DNA from: Skermanella aerolata KACC 11604
Lineage (GTDB): Bacteria; Pseudomonadota; Alphaproteobacteria; Azospirillales; Azospirillaceae
Assembly: GCF_000936425.1 (NCBI RefSeq)
Contig: NZ_AVFK01000035.1
Location: forward strand, 1-64,000
Length of the DNA stretch: 64,000 nucleotides
Direction of reading: 5' to 3'
The translations under genes and the position numbers were made by a program. The notes beneath the pieces are model-generated. The model was given only the letters and a program-made list of their open reading frames with translations, was not told the DNA's origin and made no database searches. This document shows, in pieces, positions 44,408 to 54,376 of the stretch (positions within the stretch are counted from its first letter, which is position 1; every line of letters starts with the position of its first letter).

Positions 44408-44700
44408 GCAATCTCGGCGACGATCTAATCGAGGCTATGCAGGAAGCTGCCGCCTACATGGAAGGCGATCCGGGCAAGACCGTAACGTCTACGGTCGATG
44501 TGCCTGATGTCGATGTCGCCGCAATCCGCCGGACGATGAAGCTGAGTCGCATCAAGTTTGCGAACCGCTTCGGGTTGGATGCTCGAGCCGTCCAGGATTG
44601 GGAACAGGGACGGCGCCGACCGGACAGATCGGCGCGCATCCTGCTGCGGGTGATTGAAAAGCATCCTGAAGCGGTCGAGGATGCATTGAAAGTCGCATGA
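44404..44700 (+). CDS. HTH antitoxin (HigA-like)
   Basis: 98 residues with an XRE-type helix-turn-helix in the C-terminal half (IRRTMKLSRIKFANRFGLDA, then VQDWEQGRRRPD), followed by RILLRVIEKHPEAVEDAL, the usual HigA/YgiT ending. It neutralises the upstream toxin and probably binds the palindrome at 44024-44040. Confidence 0.87.
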   Translation: MSNLGDDLIEAMQEAAAYMEGDPGKTVTSTVDVPDVDVAAIRRTMKLSRIKFANRFGLDARAVQDWEQGRRRPDRSARILLRVIEKHPEAVEDALKVA

Positions 44701-44767
44701 TCGACGGCTGTAGCGGCATGACACCATCCTCGCCACGCCGCCGGTACCCACAAGAAACTCAACTCGT

Positions 44768-45484
44768 TCAGCTCTCGTAGAAGATATCCAGGCTCTCGGT
44801 CTCCGAACTCAGCGCTTCGATCGCGTGCTCGGCGTCCGCCAGGGCTTCCCATAGCTCCTGGACGATCGCATGTCGGTCGCCGCAGCGGTCGAAATTCTCC
44901 AGCAGACGGCCCAGCTTGCGGTGGGAGAGCAGCGTCTTGTGGCGCACCCATTCGATACGGGCACGCTCCAGGTCCCCAGCGCCGTCTTCAAGGTCATGGA
45001 TGCCGACGACGGCATCTTCGGGGAGGAAAGTCAGTTTCGTATAGGCGGCGGAACCGCTTCCGTTCTGACGGAGCACGATGCCGGGATGCTGAAGCATCGC
45101 GAAGCCTGCCGCCCAGGCCCCCCCGTTCGACAGACTCAGTACCAGTTCCACCGCTCCGGCCGTAGCGCTTGCGCCGGCGGGCGCCGGGACCATGCAGGTT
45201 CCGGTCAGGGCGCTGACGGCGTCGATCACCTTGGGATGCCGCGCCAGTTCGGTCAAAAACTTAGGGGATGCCCGCTCCGCCGCCACAATCCCGGCGGCAC
45301 TCAGTAGCCTGAAGGGAGCTGCGAGGGCCGGAGAGGGCGGTGTTTCGTCCGAGGCGCCGGACAGGCTGACCGTCCAGGCCGGAGGTTCGATTGCAAGGTG
45401 CCGGCTGGGGTCGAGAGAGGGCGCGGCGTTGGCGGAGTTCTGCGGGCGCGCGTTCAATGGAATGATCATCGCATCCATCGGCAT
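44768..45484 (-). CDS. Protein of unknown function
   Basis: 238 residues; ATG at 45484 with GGAGGAG just upstream, so expression is likely. No family was recognised. The first 70 residues are Pro/Ala/Ser-rich; a central part (LTELARHPKVIDAVSALTGT, GASATAGAVELVLSLSNGGAW) is followed by an acidic helical C-terminus rich in Glu, Asp and Arg. No signal peptide or membrane span is evident. It lies alone between the HigBA-like pair and metY; the 247-bp gap on its right holds only a hairpin. Confidence 0.6.
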   Translation of the reverse strand: MPMDAMIIPLNARPQNSANAAPSLDPSRHLAIEPPAWTVSLSGASDETPPSPALAAPFRLLSAAGIVAAERASPKFLTELARHPKVIDAVSALTGTCMVPAPAGASATAGAVELVLSLSNGGAWAAGFAMLQHPGIVLRQNGSGSAAYTKLTFLPEDAVVGIHDLEDGAGDLERARIEWVRHKTLLSHRKLGRLLENFDRCGDRHAIVQELWEALADAEHAIEALSSETESLDIFYES

Positions 45485-45683
45485 CGCTCCTCCGCGTGAT
45501 CAACCCGGTTCCCTGGTGATCCGCCGGCGGAACATCCGGCATCGGGCCGGGCGTTTGGTGCGGTGGGGATCAACATGGTGCTCCTCCGTTGGTTTATCGT
45601 TCTGGACGCCAACCATCATCCACCAGTTTCTCTACCAACTCAATAGGGTTTGTGGTGATGCCTTTTCCTGGTGCCCGAGATGC

Positions 45684-45706
45684 GGTGCGGACCACCGGTC
45701 CGCACC
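45684..45706 (-). terminator. Hairpin after metY
   Basis: GGTGCGGACC and GGTCCGCACC form a perfect 10-bp stem with a 3-nt loop, 25 bases beyond the metY stop. There is no T-run on the minus strand, so it may stabilise the 3' end or act with Rho. Confidence 0.45.
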
Positions 45707-45731
45707 CTGGATATCTGACGGCAGCGCTCAG

Positions 45732-47063
45732 TTATTCCGCAGCATCCCTCAACCCGGCCGCGCGCTCAAGGGCCTGATCGAGATCGGCGATGATATCGTC
45801 GATATGCTCGATGCCGACCGACAGCCGGACATAGCCATCGCTGACGCCGGTCGCGAACTGCTCCTCCGCCGAAAGCTGGGAATGGGTGGTGGAGGCGGGA
45901 TGGATCGCCAGGGTACGCGCGTCGCCAATATTCGCGACGTGGTAGACCAGCTTCAGCCCGTCGATGAAGGCGCGACCGGCATCGCGTCCGCCCTTCAGCT
46001 CGAACCCGACCAGCCCGCCGTAGCCGCCCTTCAGGTACGCATCGGCGCGGCGGCGCGCTTCGCCGTCCTGAAGTCCGGGATAGATCACTTTGGTCACGGC
46101 GGGGTGCTTCGTCAGGTATTCCGCCACGGCCGAGGCATTGCGGCTGTGCTCGCGGATGCGGAGCGGCAGCGTCTCCAATCCCTGGAGCGTCAGGAAGGCG
46201 TTGAACGGGCTGAGTGCGGCCCCAAGGTCGCGCAGCAGCGTCGTCCGCGCCTTGATGATGTAGGCGACCGGACCGATCGGCTTGACGGCTTCGACCCAGA
46301 CGGCGCCATGGTAGCTGGGGTCGGGTTGGTTCAGCAGCGGCTGGCGCTCGGCATGAGCCGCCCAGTCGAAGGCGCCGCTGTCCACGATCATGCCGCCGAT
46401 CGAGGTGCCGTGGCCGCCGATGAACTTGGTGGTCGAATAAACGATGACGGCGGCGCCATGGTCGAACGGCCGGGCCAGCAGCGGCGCCGCCGTATTGTCG
46501 ATGATCAGCGGAATGCCGAGCGGACGGCCGATATCGGCGACTTCGCGGATCGGAAAGACGACCAGCTTGGGGTTGGGCAGCGTCTCGGCGTAATAAGCGC
46601 GGGTGCGCTCGTCCGTCGCCTTGCGGAAGTTCTCCGGATCGCTCGGATCGACGAACCGGACCTCGATCCCCTGCTGGCGCAGCGTATTGGCGAACAGGTT
46701 CCAGGTGCCGCCGTACAGGTCGGTCGAACTGACGATGTTGTCGCCCGCCTGCGCCAGGTTCTGCACCGCCATGGCCGAGGCCGCCTGACCGGATGCGACC
46801 GCCAGGGCCGCGACGCCGCCGTCGAGCGCCGCGATCCGCTTCTCCAGCACGTCGGTCGTGGGGTTCTGGATGCGGGTATAGATATTGCCCAGTTCCTTCA
46901 GCGCGAACAGGTTGGACGCGTGTTCGGTATGGTCGAACTGGTACGAGGTGGTCTGGTAGATCGGCACCGCAACAGCGTTGGTGGCGGGATCGGACCGGTA
47001 TCCGGCGTGCAGCACCAGGGTTTCGGGCTTAAGCGGGGCGGGGTTCTTGCTGGCGTCGCTCAT
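45732..47063 (-). CDS. metY: O-acetylhomoserine sulfhydrylase (aminocarboxypropyltransferase)
   Basis: 443 residues, the long MetY form of the Cys/Met-metabolism PLP family. The PLP Lys lies in YSTTKFIGGHGTSIGG (about residue 214); the GQAASAMAV and DNTAAPLLARPFDHGA segments fit the family. It makes homocysteine from O-acetylhomoserine and sulfide. AAGGAG stands 11 bases before the ATG, and a strong hairpin sits in the leader. cysE, which feeds the cysteine branch, is nearby on the other strand. Confidence 0.92.
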   Translation of the reverse strand: MSDASKNPAPLKPETLVLHAGYRSDPATNAVAVPIYQTTSYQFDHTEHASNLFALKELGNIYTRIQNPTTDVLEKRIAALDGGVAALAVASGQAASAMAVQNLAQAGDNIVSSTDLYGGTWNLFANTLRQQGIEVRFVDPSDPENFRKATDERTRAYYAETLPNPKLVVFPIREVADIGRPLGIPLIIDNTAAPLLARPFDHGAAVIVYSTTKFIGGHGTSIGGMIVDSGAFDWAAHAERQPLLNQPDPSYHGAVWVEAVKPIGPVAYIIKARTTLLRDLGAALSPFNAFLTLQGLETLPLRIREHSRNASAVAEYLTKHPAVTKVIYPGLQDGEARRRADAYLKGGYGGLVGFELKGGRDAGRAFIDGLKLVYHVANIGDARTLAIHPASTTHSQLSAEEQFATGVSDGYVRLSVGIEHIDDIIADLDQALERAAGLRDAAE

Positions 47064-47092
47064 GGTGGCCGGCTCCTTCGGGCTCGGTTCAA

Positions 47093-47122
47093 GGGGGATC
47101 GCGGAAAGCTATACGATCCCCC
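47093..47122 (-). promoter_or_regulatory. Hairpin in the metY leader
   Basis: GGGGGATCG and CGATCCCCC form a perfect 9-bp stem around a 12-nt loop, about 30 bases before the metY start. Not followed by a T-run. It does not match the SAM-II consensus I know, so its role is open. Confidence 0.5.
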
Positions 47123-47199
47123 AGGCCACATGAAGTGAATTTGTAGATTAAACAAGTTTCACACGCCAAATCCGGAATTTAGGAAATCAGGTCCGCAGG

Positions 47200-47667
47200 T
47201 CAATGGTTTGCATAGACCGCCGGCTTGCCGCCGGGCTGCCCGAACAGGATCACCTGATAGGGTTCTCCCATGTTCATATCCATGCCGGGCGCGTCCGCCG
47301 GCATGCCGGGGACCGACAATCCCGTGGCCTTCGGACGCTCGGCGAGCAGCCGCCTGACATCCGCCGCCGGGACATGTCCTTCCAGGACATAGCCGCCGAT
47401 CGTGGCGGTATGGCAGGAGTGCAGCGGTTCCGGCACGCCGTTGGCCCGCTTGACCGGATCGACGTCCTCGATGTCATGGGTCTTCACCTCGAAGCCCGAC
47501 GCCTGCATGTGCTTGACCCAGCCGGTGCAGCAGCCGCAACTCGGCGATTTCCAGACATCGACGACATCGGAGGCGAGGGCGGGGATTCCCGTTCCGCTGA
47601 GCAGAAGACCCGCGAGCATCGCGGCGCTTGCGGCGGTGTGCAGGCTTTTCGCGAATTTGGAACGCAT
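47200..47667 (-). CDS. DUF411 metal-binding protein
   Basis: 155 residues. Signal peptide (cleavage about residue 33), then the DUF411 core: KSPSCGCCTGWVKHMQASG with a CxCC thiol motif, further His/Cys in PLHSCHTATIGG, and a Met/His-rich C-terminal part (PGMPADAPGMDMNMGEPY). These ligands suit Cu(I) in the periplasm, and family members often occur in copper loci. AGGAG lies 8 bases upstream of the ATG. copA is 1.1 kb away, across cysE. Confidence 0.86.
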   Translation of the reverse strand: MRSKFAKSLHTAASAAMLAGLLLSGTGIPALASDVVDVWKSPSCGCCTGWVKHMQASGFEVKTHDIEDVDPVKRANGVPEPLHSCHTATIGGYVLEGHVPAADVRRLLAERPKATGLSVPGMPADAPGMDMNMGEPYQVILFGQPGGKPAVYANH

Positions 47668-47865
47668 CGTTTTTTCTCCTGATGGATGAACTTCAGATAG
47701 CTGTCCGGGATAAGCCGGAAAGACTCTTTTCATAGCTGAGGTGCGGGGCATTGCGTCGCAGCCCGGAACCCCTATGTTCCATGTTTCCGCCGGCCGATAC
47801 GACTTGGCCGCCGCGACCTGTTCGAGTTTGCAGTACAGTATGCCGTGCTTAGGAGCATCGGAACC

Positions 47866-48720
47866 ATGAGCGAAGTACAGTTGGCGGTGCCGGGCTTCCC
47901 CGAGTTGAATAGGGAAATCACACCACGGCCAAGCGATACCGTATGGGGCATCCTGCGTGCCGATGCTGTCAAGGTTTCCGCCGAGGAAGAGATCCTGCGC
48001 GGATTCATCCATGGTTCGGTGCTGTTTCACGACGATTACGCCTGCGCGCTGGCGGCATTGCTCGCCCATAAGCTGGGCGACCGCAACATGACGGCCGAGC
48101 GGTTGGAGGGGCTGGCCCACGAAGCCCTGTCCGATGATCCGGATATCGTGGAGGCCGGCGCATCCGACCTGATCGCCATCCTGGAGCGCGATCCCGCCGC
48201 TGACAGCTACCTGACGCCTTTCCTCTACTTCAAGGGCTTCCACGCGCTGCAATGGCACCGGATCGGCCATTGGCTGTGGACCCACCGGCGCCACAGCCTC
48301 GCCCATTTCCTGCAAAGCCGCGTGTCGGAGGTCTTCGCCATCGACATCCACCCGGCGGTGCCGGTCGGCACGGGGGTATTCATCGACCATGGTACCGGCC
48401 TTGTCGTGGGCGAAACCGCCGTGATCGGCAACAACGTCTCGATCCTTCAGGAAGTGACGCTGGGCGGTACCGGCAAGGAGCATGGCGACCGGCATCCCAA
48501 GGTCCGCGACGGCGTGCTGATCTCCGCCGGCGCCAAGGTGCTCGGCAACATCGTCCTTGGCGCCGGCTGCAAGGTCGGGGCCGGCAGCGTCGTCCTGAAA
48601 GACGTGCCGGCCTGTGCTACGGTCGTCGGCGTCCCGGCTAAGGTGGTCGGCTGGTGCAGCGGTCCGTTCCCGGCGCTGAACATGGACCAGACGCTGCCGG
48701 AGCCGGATTACAGCATCTGA
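47866..48720 (+). CDS. cysE: Serine O-acetyltransferase
   Basis: 284 residues from the ATG at 47866; a GTG 21 bases earlier is in frame. N-terminal helical domain, then the left-handed beta-helix with hexapeptide repeats. Catalytic Asp and His are in AIDIHPAVPVGTG and FIDHGTGLVVGETA. It makes O-acetylserine for cysteine synthesis. Its stop is 19 bp from the convergent copA end. Confidence 0.93.
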   Translation: MSEVQLAVPGFPELNREITPRPSDTVWGILRADAVKVSAEEEILRGFIHGSVLFHDDYACALAALLAHKLGDRNMTAERLEGLAHEALSDDPDIVEAGASDLIAILERDPAADSYLTPFLYFKGFHALQWHRIGHWLWTHRRHSLAHFLQSRVSEVFAIDIHPAVPVGTGVFIDHGTGLVVGETAVIGNNVSILQEVTLGGTGKEHGDRHPKVRDGVLISAGAKVLGNIVLGAGCKVGAGSVVLKDVPACATVVGVPAKVVGWCSGPFPALNMDQTLPEPDYSI

Positions 48721-48739
48721 TCCCAAGGTATACCGGTTT

Positions 48740-50998
48740 TCATTTACCGGGCTTCCAGCCCCGCAGCGTGAGCGCGTTGGCGACCACGCTGACGGAGCTG
48801 AGCGCCATCGCGGCACCCGCCAGGATCGGACTCAGATAGCCGAACACCGCCAGCGGAATGCCGATGGTGTTGTAGGCGAAGGCCCAGAACAGCCCCTGCC
48901 TGATCTTGGCGTAAGTCCGCCGCGACACGTCCAGCGCCCCGCTGACGAGGACAGGATCGCCGCGCATCAGCGTGATGCCTGCCGTGTGCATCGCGACGTC
49001 GGTCCCCGTCGCCATCGCGATCCCGACATCGGCGGCCGCCAGCGCCGGAGCGTCGTTGATACCGTCGCCGACCATGGCGACGACCTTGCCCTCCGCCTTC
49101 AGCCGGGCCACGATATCGGCCTTGTCGCCCGGCAGCACCTCGGCGAAGACCCGGTCGATGCCGAGTTCCTGGGCTACCGCATTGGCCGCACCGGCGCTGT
49201 CGCCCGTCACCATGACGGCCTCGATCCCGCGCGCATGCAGTCCGGCGACCGCTTCACGGGCGCGTTGCTTGACGGTATCGCCGAAGGCGACCAGACCCAG
49301 CACGCGGGCGTCTGGGCCGGTTTCCGCCAGCCACGACACGGTGCGGCCCTGGGACTCAAGTTCCTTGCCCCTGGTCTCCAGCGCCCCGTCGGACAGACCG
49401 TTCTCCGCCATCAGCCTGCGGGCGCCGAGCAGCAGCGAGCGACCGTCCACAATCCCCGAAATGCCCCGGCCCACCAGCGACTTGAAGCCGTCGAGACGGC
49501 TGGATTCGATCCCGCGCGTCGCGGCATGGGCACGGACCGCCTGGGCCAGCGGATGCTCGCTCCCTTGCTGGAGCGAAGCCGTCAGCCGCAGAAGGTCACC
49601 CTCGGCAAAGCCGGGGGCCGCGATCAGGTCGGTCACCCTAGGTTTGCCCTCGGTCAGCGTCCCCGTCTTGTCGAAGGCGACCGATGTCACGGCATAGGCC
49701 CGTTCTAGCGCCTCGGCATCCTTGATCAGGATGCCGTACCGAGCGGCCTGACCGGTCCCGACCATGATGGCGGTCGGCGTGGCGAGGCCGAGCGCGCAGG
49801 GGCAGGCGATGACCAGCACCGATACTGCTGTCAGGATAGCGGCTTCCAGATCGCCGCCCACGGCCCACCAGCCGATGAAGGTCAGCGCCGCGATGACCAG
49901 CACCACCGGCACGAAGACGGCGCTGACCTTGTCCACCGTGCGCTGGATCGGTGCCTTGGACGCCTGCGCGCCTTCCACCATGCGGACGATGCGCGCCAGC
50001 ATGGTTTCATGACCGACCGCCAGCGTCTCGACCGTCAGCAAACCGTCGACGTTGATCGATCCGCCCGTAACGCGCCCGCCCTCGGCCTTCTCGACCGGCA
50101 GGCTCTCGCCCGTCAGCATGCTCTCATCGACCGAGCCGGCGCCTTCCACGACCTTGCCGTCCACCGGAATGCGCTCGCCCGGACGGACCACGACGATATC
50201 GCCGACGCGCACCCGCTCGACCGCGATTTCCCGCTCCACGCCATCGCGGCGCACGCGGGCTTTGTCGGGACGCAGGTCCATCAGCGCCCGGATTGCCGTC
50301 GCGGTCTGGCCCTTGGCGCGGGATTCCAGCCACTTGCCGAGCAGGATGAACGTTATCAAGACGGCCGACGCCTCATAGTAGAGGTGCGGCGTGTGTCCAG
50401 GATGCGCGGTCAGCAGCAGATACGTGCTCAGCCCCCAGGCGGCCGACGTGCCGATTGCGACCAGCAGGTCCATATTGCCGGCGCCCGCGCGCACCGCCTT
50501 GAACGCGGCGACATAGAAGCGCCAGCCCAGCCAGAACTGCACGGGAGTCGCCAGCGCCAATTGCAGCCAACCCGGCGGCATGACATGCAGGCCCACCAGA
50601 TCGCCGATCATCCCAACGACCAGCGGCAGCGACAGGGCCGCCGCGATCAGCAGCTTCACCAGCTCCCGCCGCTGCCGCACGGCAGCCTCATCGGCGGCGG
50701 CACTGCCCGCCAGGGCAGTCTGGTCCTCAACGATGGGACTGGCATGGAAGCCGGTCCGGTCCACGGCCGCGACCAGCGTTTCCGCGTCGATCCCATGCCC
50801 AGTCACATGCGCCCGCTCGGTCGCCAGATTGACGGCGGCGTCGGTGACGCCCGGCACCCTCTTCAACGCCTTCTCCACGCGCCCCACGCAGGACGCGCAG
50901 GTCATCCCTTCCACGGCAAGATCGAACTCGGCCGGGGGCAGGGCGGAAGACTTAAGAGCGGTATCGTCGGTGGTCGGGGTTGCGGCAGCGTAAGCCAT
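48740..50998 (-). CDS. copA: Cu(I)-exporting P-type ATPase
   Basis: 752 residues. One N-terminal heavy-metal domain with GMTCASC (about residues 31-37), then eight membrane spans. Transport site CPCALGL (TM6), TM7 Tyr-Asn in AYNTIGIP and TM8 Met...Ser-Ser in MALSSVSVV match the Cu(I) class. Phosphorylation site DKTGTLTEG and the hinge [10 protein letters not shown] are intact. GAGGAG precedes the ATG by 7 bases. A CueR-type promoter lies just upstream, so it is probably induced by copper. Confidence 0.96.
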   Translation of the reverse strand: MAYAAATPTTDDTALKSSALPPAEFDLAVEGMTCASCVGRVEKALKRVPGVTDAAVNLATERAHVTGHGIDAETLVAAVDRTGFHASPIVEDQTALAGSAAADEAAVRQRRELVKLLIAAALSLPLVVGMIGDLVGLHVMPPGWLQLALATPVQFWLGWRFYVAAFKAVRAGAGNMDLLVAIGTSAAWGLSTYLLLTAHPGHTPHLYYEASAVLITFILLGKWLESRAKGQTATAIRALMDLRPDKARVRRDGVEREIAVERVRVGDIVVVRPGERIPVDGKVVEGAGSVDESMLTGESLPVEKAEGGRVTGGSINVDGLLTVETLAVGHETMLARIVRMVEGAQASKAPIQRTVDKVSAVFVPVVLVIAALTFIGWWAVGGDLEAAILTAVSVLVIACPCALGLATPTAIMVGTGQAARYGILIKDAEALERAYAVTSVAFDKTGTLTEGKPRVTDLIAAPGFAEGDLLRLTASLQQGSEHPLAQAVRAHAATRGIESSRLDGFKSLVGRGISGIVDGRSLLLGARRLMAENGLSDGALETRGKELESQGRTVSWLAETGPDARVLGLVAFGDTVKQRAREAVAGLHARGIEAVMVTGDSAGAANAVAQELGIDRVFAEVLPGDKADIVARLKAEGKVVAMVGDGINDAPALAAADVGIAMATGTDVAMHTAGITLMRGDPVLVSGALDVSRRTYAKIRQGLFWAFAYNTIGIPLAVFGYLSPILAGAAMALSSVSVVANALTLRGWKPGK

Positions 50999-51030
50999 GG
51001 TCAGGCTCCTCGAATCTCATGCTGCCCATG

Positions 51031-51061
51031 TATGTGGGGCTTCCAGCCGTGGGAAGGTCAA
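51031..51061 (-). promoter_or_regulatory. CueR/MerR-type copA promoter
   Basis: On the minus strand, TTGACC (-35) and CACATA (-10) are separated by 19 bp, the over-long spacer typical of MerR-family promoters. The spacer holds the inverted repeat CTTCC-N7-GGAAG (51040-51056), the same half-sites as in CueR operators of enterobacterial copA. The regulator gene itself is not in the window. Confidence 0.8.
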
Positions 51062-51133
51062 GGGCCATTCGTCGCAAGCTGTTGTCAAGCAGGCGCGCAG
51101 CCGAACGAGCGAAGGAGGAGAACGGCTAAAACG

Positions 51134-51154
51134 GAAAAGCCCGCCGGCCGGCTT
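51134..51154 (-). terminator. Probable terminator of the cbb operon
   Basis: On the minus strand a stem AAGCC...GGCTT with an inner GCCGGC self-pairing segment and a short TTTT tail lies about 60 bp beyond the cbbA stop. The loop is tight and the T-run short, so efficiency is uncertain. Confidence 0.42.
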
Positions 51155-51213
51155 CCAACCCAAAGGGCAGGTCGCCGTCCGGCGGTGAGTAGCGCCGAAG
51201 CGGGCGGGGAAGC

Positions 51214-52260
51214 CTACGCCGCTTTGGCGTAAACTTCCGCGTAGCGCTCCATGGGGAGAGGTTTGATCCGGGAGGCCTGACCGGCGCTGCCGAACGCCTC
51301 GAACCGGTCGCGGCACAGGTCCTTTGCGGCGTCCAGCGCCGCCGCGAAGAACTTGCGGGGGTCGAACTCGTCCGGCTTCTGGGCCAGCAGGCGGCGCACG
51401 GCCCCCGTCATGGCAAGCCGGATATCGGTGTCGATGTTGACCTTGCGCACACCGTAGCGGATGCCGTTCTGGATCTCCTCTACGGGCACGCCGTAGGTCT
51501 CCTTGATCTCGCCGCCGTACTCGCGGATGATGTCCAGCCACTCCTGGGGGACCGAGGACGAGCCGTGCATCACCAGATGGGTGTTTGGCAGGCGCGCGTG
51601 GATTTCCCGGATGCGGTCGATCGCCAGGATGTCGCCGGTCGGCTTCCGCGAGAACTTGTAGGCGCCGTGACTTGTCCCGATCGCGATGGCGAGCGCGTCC
51701 ACTCCCGTCGCCGCGACGAAGTCCGCCGCCTGATCGGGATTGGTCAGCAGATCGTCATGGCTGAAGGTGCCTTCGGCGCCCGATCCGTCCTCCTCGCCCG
51801 CCTGTCCCGTCTCGAGTGATCCAAGAACCCCCAGCTCACCCTCAACCGAAACGCCGACGGCGTGGGCCATCTCGACCACTTGGCGGGTGACCGCGACGTT
51901 GTACTCGTAGGAGGCCGGCGTCTTCATGTCCTCCTTCAGGGAGCCGTCCATCATGACGCTGGTGAAGCCGGAGCGGATCGAGCGCTGGCACACCGCCGGG
52001 CTGGCGCCGTGGTCCTGGTGCAGGACGATGGGGATATGCGGCCACGTCTCGACCGCCGCCTCGACCATGTGGCGCAGGAAGGCCTCGCCGGTGTATTTCC
52101 GGGCGCCGGCTGACGCCTGGAGGATGACCGGGCTGTCGCACTCGTGCGCCGCCAGCATGATCGCGCGGATCTGTTCCATGTTGTTGATGTTGAAGGCCGG
52201 CAGGCCGTAGCCATGTTCGGCGGCGTGGTCCAGCAACTGGCGCATCGAAACGAGAGCCAT
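51214..52260 (-). CDS. cbbA: Class II fructose-bisphosphate aldolase, Calvin cycle type
   Basis: 348 residues. Zinc-dependent aldolase; metal and catalytic residues appear in [25 protein letters not shown] and [10 protein letters not shown]. It makes fructose 1,6-bisphosphate and sedoheptulose 1,7-bisphosphate in the cycle. GGAGG lies upstream of the ATG, and it is the last gene of the cbb operon, 42 bp after cbbT. Confidence 0.95.
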   Translation of the reverse strand: MALVSMRQLLDHAAEHGYGLPAFNINNMEQIRAIMLAAHECDSPVILQASAGARKYTGEAFLRHMVEAAVETWPHIPIVLHQDHGASPAVCQRSIRSGFTSVMMDGSLKEDMKTPASYEYNVAVTRQVVEMAHAVGVSVEGELGVLGSLETGQAGEEDGSGAEGTFSHDDLLTNPDQAADFVAATGVDALAIAIGTSHGAYKFSRKPTGDILAIDRIREIHARLPNTHLVMHGSSSVPQEWLDIIREYGGEIKETYGVPVEEIQNGIRYGVRKVNIDTDIRLAMTGAVRRLLAQKPDEFDPRKFFAAALDAAKDLCRDRFEAFGSAGQASRIKPLPMERYAEVYAKAA

Positions 52261-52302
52261 GGTTTCCTCCGGTATATTATCGTTGTCTTGTCTCAGGGCA
52301 TC

Positions 52303-54333
52303 TCAGAGCAGGGCGTGCGCCGCCTTGGCGATACGTTCCGGCGTCAGGTCGAAGAAGCGGTAGAGGGCATCGGCCGGCGCGGACTCGCCGAAACGGTCGA
52401 TACCGATCACCTCGCCGTTGGAGCCGACATACTTCCACCAGCCGTCGGTCCGCCCGGCCTCGATGGCAATCCTCGGTGCATCCGTGCCCAGCACCGTCCT
52501 GCGATATGCCGCGTCCTGGCGGTCGAACACCGTCGTGGACGGCATCGACACCACCCGCGCATGGATTCCCTCGCCGGCGAGCAGGTCGCGCGCGGCAACC
52601 GCGAGCGGCACTTCCGAACCGGTGGCGATCAGCACGATATCGGGCAGACCGCCATCTGGCTCCGACAGCACGTAACCGCCGCGCGCCGCTTCCGCCGCCC
52701 TGCCTCCGCCGCCGTCCTGGGGCGGAAGATTCTGGCGCGACAGCAGCAGGCTGGTCGGGCCGTTGCGCCGTTCGACGGCGGCCCGCCATGCCACGGCGGT
52801 CTCCAGCGCATCGCAAGGCCGCCAGACATCCATGCCAGGGATCAGGCGGAGCGAGGCCGCATGTTCGATCGGCTGGTGGGTCGGACCGTCCTCTCCCAGG
52901 CCGATGCTGTCATGGGTGAAGACCTGGATCGTACCGAGGCCCATCAGGGCCGACAGTCGCAGCGCGTTCCTCGAATAGTCGGAGAACACCAGGAAGGTAC
53001 CGCCGAACGGGATGAACCCGCCGTGGAGCGCCATTCCGTTGACGATGGCTGTCATGCCGAACTCGCGCACGCCGTAGTGGATGTAGTTGCCGCCTCCTGT
53101 CCCCGCCACCGAGCGGCAGGCCGGCCAGTTGGTCAGGTTGGAGCCGGTAAGGTCGGCGGAGCCGCCCAGCAGTTCGGGCAGCAGCGGAGCCAGCGCCTCG
53201 ATTGCCAGTTGCGAAGCCTTGCGCGTCGCGACCGTTTTGGCCGCCTTCACCGTGTCGGCGATGAAGGCGTCGGCGCGTTCTGCGAAATCCGCCGGCAGCT
53301 TACCGGCGATCCGGCGCTGGAACTCGGATGCCAGATCCGGGTGCGCCGAAGCATAGGCGTCGAACCGCTCCTGCCACTCCCCCTGAACCTCGGCACCACG
53401 CTTCCGCGCGTCCCAGGCTGCCCGGATCTCATCCGGGATCTCGAAGGCGGGGTAGGGCCAGTTCAGCGCGGTCCGGGTCGCGGCTGTCTCGTCGGCACCG
53501 AGGGGAGCGCCGTGGACGTCGTGTGTCCCCGCCATCTTCGGAGCGCCCCAGCCGATCACCGTCTTGCAGCAGACCAGCGTCGGCTTGCCCGACGGCGTCA
53601 GCGCCTCGGCGATGGCGGCATCCAGTGCCGCCGCGTCGTGGCCGTCGACGTCGCGGATCACCCGCCAGCCATAGGCTTCGAAGCGCTTCGGCGTATCGTC
53701 GGTGAACCAGCCCTGGACGTGGCCGTCGATCGAGATGCCGTTGTCGTCGTAGAACGCCACCAGCTTTTCCAGCCCCAAGGTCCCGGCCAGCGAGCAGGCT
53801 TCGTGAGAGATCCCCTCCATCAGGCAGCCGTCGCCGAGGAAGACGAAGGTGCGGTGATCGACGATCGTGTGCCCTGGCCGATTGAACTCGTCGCCCAGCA
53901 GGCGTTCGGCCAGCGCCATGCCGACCGCGTTGGAGATGCCCTGGCCCAGCGGCCCGGTCGTCGTCTCGACGCCCGGCGTGATGCCCCATTCCGGATGTCC
54001 AGGGGTGCGGGAGTGAAGCTGGCGAAAGTTCTTCAGCTCCTCCAGCGGCAGATCGTAGCCGGTCAGGTGAAGCAGCCCGTAGAGCAGCATCGATCCATGG
54101 CCGTTGGACAGCACGAAGCGGTCGCGGTCGGGCCAGTGCGGGTCGGCGGGGTTGTGGCGCAGCTGGCGGTTCCACAGCGCCTCGGCGATGTCGGCCATGC
54201 CCATGGGCATGCCGGGGTGGCCGGACTTGGCCTTGTTGACGGCATCGACGGCCAGCATCCGCAAGGCATTGGCGAGCGTGCGGCGGTCGGTAGTCGGTTT
54301 CACAGGGTTGTCGGGAGCCAGAATATCCATCAT
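52303..54333 (-). CDS. cbbT: Transketolase
   Basis: 676 residues. Thiamine-diphosphate enzyme that transfers two-carbon units in Calvin-cycle regeneration. The ThDP motif begins [13 protein letters not shown] and runs to a [18 protein letters not shown] near the N-terminus and the pyrimidine-domain [15 protein letters not shown] are intact. The start is the first of two tandem ATGs, with GGGAGG 7 bases upstream. Confidence 0.96.
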   Translation of the reverse strand: MMDILAPDNPVKPTTDRRTLANALRMLAVDAVNKAKSGHPGMPMGMADIAEALWNRQLRHNPADPHWPDRDRFVLSNGHGSMLLYGLLHLTGYDLPLEELKNFRQLHSRTPGHPEWGITPGVETTTGPLGQGISNAVGMALAERLLGDEFNRPGHTIVDHRTFVFLGDGCLMEGISHEACSLAGTLGLEKLVAFYDDNGISIDGHVQGWFTDDTPKRFEAYGWRVIRDVDGHDAAALDAAIAEALTPSGKPTLVCCKTVIGWGAPKMAGTHDVHGAPLGADETAATRTALNWPYPAFEIPDEIRAAWDARKRGAEVQGEWQERFDAYASAHPDLASEFQRRIAGKLPADFAERADAFIADTVKAAKTVATRKASQLAIEALAPLLPELLGGSADLTGSNLTNWPACRSVAGTGGGNYIHYGVREFGMTAIVNGMALHGGFIPFGGTFLVFSDYSRNALRLSALMGLGTIQVFTHDSIGLGEDGPTHQPIEHAASLRLIPGMDVWRPCDALETAVAWRAAVERRNGPTSLLLSRQNLPPQDGGGGRAAEAARGGYVLSEPDGGLPDIVLIATGSEVPLAVAARDLLAGEGIHARVVSMPSTTVFDRQDAAYRRTVLGTDAPRIAIEAGRTDGWWKYVGSNGEVIGIDRFGESAPADALYRFFDLTPERIAKAAHALL

Positions 54334-54376
54334 CGTATTTCCTCCCATCGCTTTTTTAGACGGCTCATCTCTTGGT

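Noticed and set aside
45192-47138. A 648-codon plus-strand frame opposite metY
   Set aside because: It mirrors the metY reading frame; metY has all catalytic motifs and a ribosome site, and this frame has neither.
47060-47160. SAM-II riboswitch before metY
   Set aside because: Expected in this position in alphaproteobacteria, but the conserved core and pseudoknot sequence could not be found by eye. Only a hairpin is reported.
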